This document shows positions 1 through 6,338 of a stretch of DNA of 6,859 nucleotides, piece by piece. A program made the translations under genes and the position numbers. Under the pieces are notes generated by a model. The model did no database searches. It saw only the letters and a list, made by a program, of their open reading frames with translations, and was not told the DNA's origin. The stretch covers positions 1 to 6,859 of the forward strand of contig JBJOQE010000076.1 in the NCBI GenBank assembly GCA_046050105.1. Direction: 5' to 3'. Each line of letters opens with the position of its first letter. Positions within the stretch are counted from its first letter, which is position 1. This DNA is from JAYQPD01 sp046050105. Its GTDB lineage: Bacteria; Patescibacteriota; Minisyncoccia; Phycocordibacterales; UBA918.

Positions 1-2555
1 GCCAGACCACAGCGCCAGCTGGCAACACGCGCGTGGCATGGGAGATTGTGGAATATGTCGGGCCAGCAGGAGGTGACAATGAAATGATCGTGCGGCAGCA
101 ACAGGTGATGACGTATGGTACTGCCTCTACAAGTGCATCAGGCACTCCGGTGACCGGCGTGGTGAATCACAACGATGTGGCAGTGTTTATTACCGGTGTG
201 TGGAACCCCGATACGATTGCCACCAACTACGAAAGTATGCTCACGACTGCGACATGGTCTTCGTCCACACAACGTGCAGGATTTAACCGAGGTACGACCG
301 GTACCGACGCCGTACGTGTGAGCTACGCGGTGCTTGAATTCACCGGTGCCAACTGGAAGGTGCAGCGCGTGGAGCATGCGTACACCGCAACGGGAACCGC
401 CGAAACTGAGAACATCACGGCAGTGAATAGTCTCTCACGCGCGTTTCTGCACACACAGAAACGCGTCCTGAGTGCACTTAATACCCATGCTAACTTTGGC
501 CACCAGGTGTGGTTGTCTTCAGTAGGAGCAGTCTCTTTTCAGATTGATGGGAATGCAACGGTGCCTGCTAACCATCGGTCTGTGGCGTGGGTTATCGAAA
601 ACACACAAACCAAGGGAAGTCCGATGATAGTGACGCGCTCAAGTGGTGCGACACCAAGCGGCACTGCGCCATTTTCGACTACGCTTGCCATTGGCACGAC
701 GATTGATGACGTGAGTGAGACTTCTATTTTTATGAACAACACGGCAACGGGCACCGGTACTACCTACCCAGAACCTATTATTATGGTTGAGCTTTTCGCA
801 ACTTCAACTACAAATTATCGTATCTGGCTTTCAAACACGACCGATGGTCGCTCGTATCGCACCGAGGTGGTGGAGTGGCCCGCTGCACGCAGAGAACTTT
901 CGCAAAATTACTACCGTTTGTATGCAAACAATGATGCACTTGACCCCACCGACCCGTGGCCCCTTGGCGCCACCGACCTTGGTGAGAACACTGCCATGAG
1001 TGGATTAGACGAACCAACGGCAAACGGTAGTGTGGTGCGTATGCGCATGACACTGAATGTGAGCGGGCAGTCTTCCATGCCCCCCGGCATTGATGCTTTC
1101 AAATTGCAGTATGGCAAGCGGCCAGGTGCATCATGCGCCGCCGTTACCCTGTGGCAGGACTTGGGTGATGCTGCTTCCAGCACAGCAAAGTGGCGTGCCT
1201 ACAACACACCCGTTAATGACGGCTCACTACTTTCCGTTAACCCACCAACGGCAGGTGATCTTAATATTTCGGTCGCCGATAGAGCGGGTACCTACGAAGA
1301 AGAAAACAACACACCGGCGACATCATATATTGTGCGTGCGGGTGAAGATATCGAATTCGATTGGAGCGTGATGAACAACAATGCCGATGAAAAAGCGAGT
1401 TATTGTTTCCGAATGGTGGAATCTGATGACACCGAGTTTGTGGCGTATAACTTCTACCCTGTGGTGCGTACGATTGGCTACGGTGCTGAATCAAAAAATT
1501 GGAGATGGTACGACGACCAGGGGAGCGAGACACCGACCGTTCCACTTGCACTTGAGACAGTGACCCCCATTGATGTGAACTACGACAACGCCGTGGTGCT
1601 TCGCCTTACACTCAAGGAGTCGAATGGTGCAGCGGGGACCGATGTGAAATTCAAACTGCAATTTTCTGAATCACCTACATTCGACTCCGCAACCGATGTT
1701 GTGGGCACCTCTTCCTGTGCCGATGGCACATCATACTGGTGTTATGCTACAAGTTCAGTTCCTGAGGGAAGTGTTATTACCACTGCAGTACTGAGTGATG
1801 CGGAAAGTTGTGCTGGTGGTGTCGGACGTGGCTGCGGTGTACACAACGCGTCGGGCACCAGTGCCTCGACCTACGATCAGCCCGCAACCTCTTCGGCAGA
1901 ATTTGCATTTACCATTCGCCATGCGGGCGCACGCGCAAATCGCACGTATTACTTCCGCGCATATGACGTCACCAATAATGCCGCCATCACTGCGGCAGAC
2001 GGTGAGTCATATCCATCGCTCACCACACGGGGGGCCACACTGACGTTCACACTGTCGGGAGTCGCCGCAGCGGCGACGGTGGAGGGAGTTGTCACTGATG
2101 TCGCCACCATGCCCACACTGATACCGTTTGGTTCCTTTACCGGAAGCACGACAAAAAATGCTGCGTACAGACTGAATGTTTCTACCGACGCTACGGAAGG
2201 ATATCAGGTGTTTGTATATTCTCGTCAAGGTTTTCTGTCTGCAGGGGGGGATGAAATAGCACCGGTTGCTGCTTCGAACACTGCGCCAGTTGGGTGGGCC
2301 ACGGGGTGTGCGTCTGGTGTCGATGGCTGTTTTGGCTACCATGCAGGTGACGACACCCTTGCCGGCGGCTCGACACGCTTCTCACCCAATGACTCCTTCG
2401 CAGCACTGGAGAGCGTCCCACGTGAAGTAGCACAAAGCTCACTTCCCGTGCTCGACGATCAGGTTGACGTACTCTATCGTGTCACTTCTCGTTCACTGCA
2501 GTCAGCGGGACAGTACAGTACTAATCTTATATATATTGTGGTTCCTGTCTTCTAA
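1..2555 (+). CDS. Large modular secreted surface protein, 3' part (N-terminus outside the window)
   Basis: The frame is open to the left edge (first complete codon at base 3), so the GTG at 33 is almost certainly internal and the true start lies upstream. Numbered from that GTG, the visible 840 residues are rich in Thr, Ser, Ala, Asn and Gly and look like stacked beta-sandwich domains. Residues 1-283 hold about three diverged units of 80-97 residues beginning with motifs such as VAWEIVEY, VRVSYAVLEF and SVAWVIEN. Residues 289-480 and 487-665 are two related Ig-like modules sharing (Y)RxY, FKLQ(Y/F) and a Tyr-rich end (YCFRMVES, YYFRAYDV). Residues 667-840 form a C-terminal domain ending YIVVPVF. 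The eight cysteines (368, 458, 562, 570, 593, 601, 759, 766) fall in apparent pairs. There is no LPXTG motif, C-terminal membrane helix or basic tail. The type resembles surface proteins of Patescibacteria. A role as adhesin or surface-layer component is inferred; ligand unknown. It is the first visible gene of a run with the two DUF916-like genes. Confidence 0.85.
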   Translation, partial: QTTAPAGNTRVAWEIVEYVGPAGGDNEMIVRQQQVMTYGTASTSASGTPVTGVVNHNDVAVFITGVWNPDTIATNYESMLTTATWSSSTQRAGFNRGTTGTDAVRVSYAVLEFTGANWKVQRVEHAYTATGTAETENITAVNSLSRAFLHTQKRVLSALNTHANFGHQVWLSSVGAVSFQIDGNATVPANHRSVAWVIENTQTKGSPMIVTRSSGATPSGTAPFSTTLAIGTTIDDVSETSIFMNNTATGTGTTYPEPIIMVELFATSTTNYRIWLSNTTDGRSYRTEVVEWPAARRELSQNYYRLYANNDALDPTDPWPLGATDLGENTAMSGLDEPTANGSVVRMRMTLNVSGQSSMPPGIDAFKLQYGKRPGASCAAVTLWQDLGDAASSTAKWRAYNTPVNDGSLLSVNPPTAGDLNISVADRAGTYEEENNTPATSYIVRAGEDIEFDWSVMNNNADEKASYCFRMVESDDTEFVAYNFYPVVRTIGYGAESKNWRWYDDQGSETPTVPLALETVTPIDVNYDNAVVLRLTLKESNGAAGTDVKFKLQFSESPTFDSATDVVGTSSCADGTSYWCYATSSVPEGSVITTAVLSDAESCAGGVGRGCGVHNASGTSASTYDQPATSSAEFAFTIRHAGARANRTYYFRAYDVTNNAAITAADGESYPSLTTRGATLTFTLSGVAAAATVEGVVTDVATMPTLIPFGSFTGSTTKNAAYRLNVSTDATEGYQVFVYSRQGFLSAGGDEIAPVAASNTAPVGWATGCASGVDGCFGYHAGDDTLAGGSTRFSPNDSFAALESVPREVAQSSLPVLDDQVDVLYRVTSRSLQSAGQYSTNLIYIVVPVF
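30..881 (+). repeat. Diverged protein-level repeats, N-terminal part of the surface protein
   Basis: About three units of 80-97 residues can be read by eye. Each opens with a strand of the type VAWxVxE (near residues 1, 95, 183, with a weaker YRIWLSN...EVVEW near 262-282), followed by a variable Thr/Ser/Gly-rich stretch and a second hydrophobic strand (DVAVFITG near 48, SRAFLHT near 135, TSIFMNN near 230). Identity between units is low and there is no obvious DNA-level repeat, so these are old duplications. The boundaries are approximate. Confidence 0.5.
897..2027 (+). repeat. Two tandem Ig-like modules, each about 180-190 residues
   Basis: Residues 289-480 and 487-665 of the surface protein align over their length. 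Both open with an aromatic block (NYYRLYANND and NWRWYDDQGS) followed by a Pro-rich linker with Leu-Ala/Gly. Both continue with VVRMRMTL or VVLRLTL and then FKLQYGK or FKLQFSES. Next come a Cys-containing loop and a block around GTYEEENN or GTSASTYDQP, and both close with YCFRMVES or YYFRAYDV and (F/S)YPxVxT. The second copy has two extra close cysteine pairs (562/570 and 593/601). The duplication is seen directly; the Ig-like fold is inferred. Confidence 0.7.
2031..2555 (+). other. C-terminal beta domain of the surface protein (candidate anchoring domain)
   Basis: The last 174 residues differ in composition from the repeats. They start with a strand (ATLTFTLSGV), then a segment like a compact beta domain (YRLNVSTDATEGYQVFVYSR), a Cys pair at 759/766 within WATGC...CFGYH, a GGSTRFSP turn, and a final QYSTNLIYIVVPVF ending on the stop codon. 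I recall this as a recurrent terminal domain of large CPR surface proteins. The position at the extreme C-terminus and the downstream DUF916-like partners recall the C-terminal WxL domain of Firmicutes surface proteins, but the classical pair of WxL motifs is not evident. Homology to WxL is therefore not established. Confidence 0.5.
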
Positions 2556-2560
2556 CACGT

Positions 2561-3583
2561 ATGATGATACTTATGCTACCTGCGCTCCGTGTCCTCTTTG
2601 TACTCTTCATAGTACTACTGCCGTCGTATGGGTATGCGGCTGGCTCTGTGGTGCCACTGGTCCTCGACTTCACACTTGAGGCACGTGACATTGCGCATGC
2701 AGATATTGTGGTCACCAATCGCATTGGCGCGGTTACACAGCTTTTTCCTTCGGTTAATAATGTCATCGTTGGGCCGGGAGGAGGTATTGCGTCATTTACC
2801 ACACCCGCGTTTTCCGACCGTACTTCCACCTTATCGAGTTGGATTGATCTTTCGCGTGCACCGCTCGAGCTTCAACCGGGAGAGAGCGCCACTACAACAC
2901 TCACTATTCACCTCAACCCTGATGTTGAGCCGGGAACATACCACGCACTCATTTCATTTCCCGAAGGTAAAAATCGCGAGGAAGCCGAGGCGTCAGTTTT
3001 GGCAGGCAATGTACCAGGCACTATGTTGACGGTGACCGTCGTGAAAAAGACTCGTGAAGATATGGGGTTGAATAACTTTGTCATTGATCGTTTTATTGTG
3101 TCACCTGACAATAAAGCCGCCTCATATATTGTCGAAAATACTGGTGATGTCGACATGCAACCCTCAGGTGATATTTTGATCTACAATCAGCGTGGTGAAG
3201 AAGTGGCCGCATTGCCGCTGAATCCTGATGAGGTCACCTTGAAGCCAGGGGAGAAGGTAACCTTCAGTGCTACAGTACCCACCGCGGGTCTTGTTGGTAA
3301 GTATAAAGCGTATCTCACGATGCGCTACGGTTTGAGTCAGCGAGGCCAATTCCAAGACACCGTGTTCTTCTATGTGGTGCCCTGGAAAAAACTCCTCGTA
3401 CTCCTCGTGGGGATGCTTCTCATCGGGGTAGCATTATCCTTGGTCCTCCATCGTCGCTATGCGCATAAAGACGACAATTTTATTGATATTGACGATGACG
3501 GTAGTGCGGCGGTTCCGCTCTATGTAAAGGATGGAGTGTCCGGTGCTGTACACCACGATATAGATATGAAACCACGCCTATGA
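2561..3583 (+). CDS. DUF916/WxL-interacting-like membrane-anchored protein with acidic cytoplasmic tail
   Basis: The protein has 340 residues. A hydrophobic signal peptide (about 1-27, ending near YGYAA) precedes two extracytoplasmic beta domains. Domain 1 (about 30-160) carries the signature SWIDLS, LELQPGES and EPGTYHALISF, typical of the DUF916 / WxL-interacting peptidoglycan-binding domain. Domain 2 (about 170-275) has ENTGDVDMQPSGDILIYN, LKPGE and KYKAYLTMRYG. A single membrane helix (about 278-297) is followed by HRR and a 40-residue cytoplasmic tail with an acidic cluster (DDNFIDIDDD, 304-313). The mature part has no cysteine. The start lies 5 bases after the upstream stop. ATGs at 2561, 2564 and 2573 all preserve the signal peptide and none has a clear Shine-Dalgarno, so the exact start is open. 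Known of the family: these proteins bind WxL surface proteins and the cell wall in Firmicutes. Inferred here: it holds the upstream large protein at the membrane or wall. Confidence 0.85.
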   Translation: MMILMLPALRVLFVLFIVLLPSYGYAAGSVVPLVLDFTLEARDIAHADIVVTNRIGAVTQLFPSVNNVIVGPGGGIASFTTPAFSDRTSTLSSWIDLSRAPLELQPGESATTTLTIHLNPDVEPGTYHALISFPEGKNREEAEASVLAGNVPGTMLTVTVVKKTREDMGLNNFVIDRFIVSPDNKAASYIVENTGDVDMQPSGDILIYNQRGEEVAALPLNPDEVTLKPGEKVTFSATVPTAGLVGKYKAYLTMRYGLSQRGQFQDTVFFYVVPWKKLLVLLVGMLLIGVALSLVLHRRYAHKDDNFIDIDDDGSAAVPLYVKDGVSGAVHHDIDMKPRL

Positions 3584-5208
3584 AATACTCACTCTTGACC
3601 ACCATACTCTGCACCCTGATGTGGTGTGTTGCTGCGCCACAGGCGCTGCTCGCCCAGGAGAGCCAAGTGCTCTCGGTCACACCACCCTTTTCGCAGATGG
3701 TGGTAAAGCCAGGCGATATATTCAAGAGTTACTTGAAAATAATTAACGCGAATTCGTACCCACTCACGGTGTACGCCACTCCGGTGAACTTTGAATCTTC
3801 TGACGAACAAGGACATCCAAAGTTTGTGCCGATGACATCTGACCCGGTGGACGCCACGACGTTTGCGGGCTGGATTGACGTGACTCGTGAACCCATCACC
3901 ATCCCCCCAGAGTCATCGACACAAGTAGACTATGTAGTTACGGTACCGGAAGCAGCGCCACCCGGTGGGCACTTTGCCGCTATACTCATTGGTACACGCA
4001 AGCCTGGCGAAACAGGTGAGGCTGGTGTAGTGCAGACATCGCAAGTGGTGTCGTCGCTTTTCCTCGCACGAGTGGCCGGTGAAGTGGTTGAGGAAGGGCA
4101 GATACGTGAGTTTTCGGTTGCTCATACATTCACGAATACACCACAAGCTGAGTTTGTGCTTCGGTTTGAAAATAGCGGGAATGTGTATATGCAGCCACAA
4201 GGAGATATCACTATTTTCAATATGTGGGGAAAGGAGCGGGGTTTTATTCCGGTAAACCACAAAACAAACTTTGGTAACGTACTCCCCAAAAGTGTGCGGA
4301 AGTTTTCCTTTACCTGGGAAGGCACGCCATCTATTACCGATATCGGACGTTATAAAGCGGTGGCAACCTTGTCGTATGGTATTGATGCAAAAGAATCTGT
4401 ATACCGGACGGTGTATTTCTGGGTTATACCGGTGAAAGCGACACTTATTACATTTGGTTTCATTGCGCTGTTCGGGTTGTTCATATTCCTCTCAATCCGC
4501 TTGTATGTTCGCCGTGTACTTGATATGGCAGGTATAGATTCTCTAAAACAGCGCACCGCACAGGCGGTTCCTGAGACGGTGTTGAAGCGTCGTGTGACGC
4601 GTCGGGAGATAGTGGCACCTCTGAGAGCTGGCGTGCTCGACTTACGCCGTGCTGTGGTGAAGGAGGCGGTAAGTACTGAAGCGGCACCGCGCAACTTACG
4701 TGCATATGTACACCAATACCGCACATTCATCGTAGCGCTGTGTATTGGCTTAGTGGGTGTGGCACTTATCGTGTGGTATGTCATGGATGCACGCGAAGTG
4801 TCGCGGCCATATGAAGTAACTATGCGTAATGAAAGTGGAGAGGTGATGCTGACAAAAAAAGAAGACACACCTTCAGCTGCTACAGTGGATACTAGAGAAG
4901 GATCTACGCCGGCAAAGGTACGTGAGATGCCAGACCGTGTCCGTGTATCGCTGGTGAATGCAAGTGGAATCCAGGGCGCAGGTGGCAGTTTCGTGAGTCG
5001 ACTCGAGAAAGAAGGATACGCTATCGGAGATATCTCAACGGATGCCGACACTCGAGAGCGGAGTGTCATTATCTATAACGCGTCGATGCAAAAAGAAGCA
5101 AAGACCTTAAGTGAACTGTGGGACAATATCCCACTCTCGATGCGCCCTGTAGGTGAAGAGGCTGCACCTGAAATACTCTTCATTATAGGAAGCGATAGGG
5201 CAAAATAA
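3580..5208 (+). CDS. DUF916-like protein fused to a second membrane helix and a LytR_C domain
   Basis: The protein has 542 residues. In order: signal peptide (about 1-25, ending ALLAQ); DUF916-like domain 1 (28-170) with VTPPFSQMVVKPGD, GWIDVTREPITIPPES and APPGGHFAAILIG; domain 2 (176-286) with ENSGNVYMQPQGDITIFN and RYKAVATLSYG, clearly paralogous to the upstream gene; membrane helix 1 (about 287-307); a basic cytoplasmic loop (307-381) with many Arg/Lys (RLYVRR, LKRRVTRRE, LRRAVVKE); membrane helix 2 (382-402); an extracytoplasmic linker; and a LytR_C-type domain (452-538) with VRVSLVNASG, LEKEGYAIGD and SVIIYNASMQKEAKTL. No LytR-CpsA-Psr catalytic domain is present. The positive-inside rule gives both beta domains and LytR_C the same outside location. 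The start codon overlaps the previous stop (ATGA) without a Shine-Dalgarno, implying translational coupling. The inferred role is a scaffold linking the surface-protein partner to the wall; the fusion is the unusual point. Confidence 0.88.
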   Translation: MKYSLLTTILCTLMWCVAAPQALLAQESQVLSVTPPFSQMVVKPGDIFKSYLKIINANSYPLTVYATPVNFESSDEQGHPKFVPMTSDPVDATTFAGWIDVTREPITIPPESSTQVDYVVTVPEAAPPGGHFAAILIGTRKPGETGEAGVVQTSQVVSSLFLARVAGEVVEEGQIREFSVAHTFTNTPQAEFVLRFENSGNVYMQPQGDITIFNMWGKERGFIPVNHKTNFGNVLPKSVRKFSFTWEGTPSITDIGRYKAVATLSYGIDAKESVYRTVYFWVIPVKATLITFGFIALFGLFIFLSIRLYVRRVLDMAGIDSLKQRTAQAVPETVLKRRVTRREIVAPLRAGVLDLRRAVVKEAVSTEAAPRNLRAYVHQYRTFIVALCIGLVGVALIVWYVMDAREVSRPYEVTMRNESGEVMLTKKEDTPSAATVDTREGSTPAKVREMPDRVRVSLVNASGIQGAGGSFVSRLEKEGYAIGDISTDADTRERSVIIYNASMQKEAKTLSELWDNIPLSMRPVGEEAAPEILFIIGSDRAK

Positions 5209-5237
5209 GCACGAACACTCGTGTGATGGTGTGCGGT

Positions 5238-5266
5238 ATTACGCATGTCGGTTATCGTGTTAGAAT
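5238..5266 (+). promoter_or_regulatory. Candidate extended -10 promoter of the small membrane protein gene
   Basis: TGTTAGAAT at 5258-5266 matches the extended -10 pattern TGnTATAAT with one mismatch. The hexamer 17 bases upstream (5238-5243, ATTACG) is a poor -35 with three of six matches, which is acceptable for an extended -10 site. Transcription would start near 5273, giving a leader of about 34 bases before the ATG at 5307. The site lies in the only sizeable intergenic gap of the window, after the stop at 5208, and implies that the last genes can be transcribed apart from the surface-display genes. Confidence 0.5.
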
Positions 5267-5306
5267 ATGGAGAGAAGCGAAAGATTATTTATCTAACGCA
5301 CCCATC

Positions 5307-5783
5307 ATGAATCAGCGAGCAATTATCGTCGGAACCGCACTCTTTATCCTTATAACCGCTTCAATGTTTGGCTATGCTTACATGAAGCGTGTTGAATTAG
5401 CACGCGCACCCATAGTGGTGCCCGAGCTTCCCGTAGCAACTACCACTGATGATGTGCGTATTAACGCTGTCCACTTCTTTAAAGATGGTGCACATGTAGT
5501 AGTGGGAGATGTGATGGTCCCTACGCCGTGCGACCTACTTGAATCTGGGGTGATAGTTGCTGAGTCCATGCCGGAGCAGGTGAATATCAAGCTCACCACG
5601 CTTAATAATGCAGATACCTGTGCGCAAGTACTTACGCTACAGCGTTTCCGTGTCGACTTTACTGCTTCAGAAAAAGCAACCATACAAGCCACGCTCAATG
5701 GGAAATCGGTCATCTTGAATTTGCGTGACGCTGAACCCGGTACTGATCCTCTGAAACTAGAAGATCTCTATTTCAAGGGATAG
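5307..5783 (+). CDS. Small single-pass membrane protein with two cysteines, function unknown
   Basis: I chose the ATG at 5307 (158 residues), although the frame is open back to a GTG at 5223. The extra 28 residues would be hydrophilic (VRIWREAKDYLSN), would bury the signal-anchor helix, and would overlap the likely promoter at 5258-5266. From 5307 the protein starts MNQRAII, followed at once by a membrane helix (about 6-25). There is no convincing Shine-Dalgarno. The outside part (about 30-158) looks beta-rich: VRINAVHFFKDGAHVVVGD, then PTPCDLLES (Cys 75), MPEQVNIKL, NNADTCAQV (Cys 105), LQRFRVDFTASE and SVILNLRD. It resembles a recurrent hypothetical protein of Parcubacteria. The two cysteines could form one disulfide. 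The gene sits 6 bases before a membrane-bound thioredoxin, so it may be its substrate or partner. I do not recognise a named domain. Confidence 0.8.
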   Translation: MNQRAIIVGTALFILITASMFGYAYMKRVELARAPIVVPELPVATTTDDVRINAVHFFKDGAHVVVGDVMVPTPCDLLESGVIVAESMPEQVNIKLTTLNNADTCAQVLTLQRFRVDFTASEKATIQATLNGKSVILNLRDAEPGTDPLKLEDLYFKG

Positions 5784-5789
5784 ACACAT

Positions 5790-6332
5790 ATGCGGTTTGG
5801 TATGACGAGCAACGCAAAGCGCCTTGCAGTATTGCCACTTGTTGCAGCTACTTCACTGAGTGTGGTAGCAGGCACCTACTACTTGGCGCATCACCAGGAA
5901 GAAGTGAGTGCACGCGATCGTGTGATGGGGGAGGTCGTACTTACGCTTGAAAGTGGCACCACACTCGACACTGAAAGTCTGGAAGGAAAACCGACAGTGG
6001 TTATGTCATGGGCCACGTGGTGTCCTGAGTGCCTTGGAATACTCACGGTGCTTTCGCGCGTCGAAAACCATTTTGCTGATAGTGTCACCACTATTGCGGT
6101 TAATCGCAAAGAAGATGAACAGATAGTGCGCGACTATCGTACACACTATGCACTTCCGGACAATATTATCTATACTAAGGATGTGGCAGATGCTTACTAT
6201 CAACAAAGCGGTGGCCACAGCATGCCTGAAGTGGTGGTGTATGACCAGAAGGGTGCGCTCATTGCTCATTTTCTCGCTCTTCCCACTGAAGCGGAACTCA
6301 TCGATATAATTTCGCCGCTTGTGAAACCATAA
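5790..6332 (+). CDS. Membrane-tethered TlpA/ResA-like thioredoxin-fold protein
   Basis: The protein has 180 residues: an N-terminal signal-anchor helix (about 11-32), a short linker, then a thioredoxin-fold domain (about 48-178) facing outside. The active site is WATWCPEC with redox cysteines 78 and 81, and the cis-proline loop is SMPEVVVYD (Pro 146). These features and the lead-in LEGKPTVVMSWATWC are typical of the TlpA/ResA group. The Pro-Glu dipeptide between the cysteines recalls ResA (CEPC) and TlpA (CVPC) variants, so direction of action (oxidant or reductant) cannot be read from it. An AAGGGA at 5775-5780 lies 9 bases before the ATG at 5790 and is a plausible weak ribosome site. An ATG at 5802 (residue 5) is an alternative. 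The gene follows the small Cys-containing membrane protein by 6 bases, so the two are probably co-transcribed. Likely role: thiol-disulfide exchange on envelope proteins. No DsbD/CcdA or cytochrome c maturation partner is in view. Confidence 0.9.
   Translation: MRFGMTSNAKRLAVLPLVAATSLSVVAGTYYLAHHQEEVSARDRVMGEVVLTLESGTTLDTESLEGKPTVVMSWATWCPECLGILTVLSRVENHFADSVTTIAVNRKEDEQIVRDYRTHYALPDNIIYTKDVADAYYQQSGGHSMPEVVVYDQKGALIAHFLALPTEAELIDIISPLVKP
6305..6310 (+). promoter_or_regulatory. Possible -10 box for the dehydrogenase gene
   Basis: A perfect TATAAT lies inside the last codons of the thioredoxin gene, 28 bases before the dehydrogenase ATG, and would give a leader of roughly 22 bases. No good -35 hexamer is found at 16-18 bases upstream, and there is no TGn extension. 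It could be chance, since the codons read Ile-Asp-Ile-Ile. Confidence 0.3.
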
Positions 6333-6338
6333 TCCATC

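Noticed and set aside
33..35. GTG as the true start of the surface protein
   Set aside because: The frame is open to the left edge with protein-like sequence (APAGNTR) continuing into the repeat pattern, and no signal peptide follows the GTG.
2027..2036. G6 run as a second phase-variable tract in the surface gene
   Set aside because: Six bases is too short to stand out, and the run falls between domains in ordinary Arg-Gly-Ala codons.
2507..2537. A promoter before the 340-aa gene (GGGACA and TATATT)
   Set aside because: The spacing is 19 bases, the boxes lie in the codons for the conserved end NLIYIVV of the upstream protein, and genes 5 bases apart are more simply co-transcribed.
3580..3657. 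The DUF916/LytR_C protein as a lipoprotein (Cys 11 or Cys 16 in the signal peptide)
   Set aside because: The residues before each cysteine do not fit a lipobox, and an ordinary cleavage site near residue 25 is available.
4350..5069. A 239-codon open frame on the minus strand
   Set aside because: It lies wholly opposite the DUF916/LytR_C gene, which has clear domains. Its Ser/Thr/Arg-rich translation shows no domain, and long antisense frames are expected by codon bias.
5210..5223. Inverted repeat CACGA-acac-TCGTG just after the stop at 5208, as a terminator
   Set aside because: The stem is only 5 bp and no T-run follows, so it is not a convincing intrinsic terminator; it may be chance.
5223..5306. 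N-terminal extension of the small membrane protein from the GTG
   Set aside because: The extension is hydrophilic, overlaps the likely promoter and would precede a signal-anchor helix that fits an N-terminal position.
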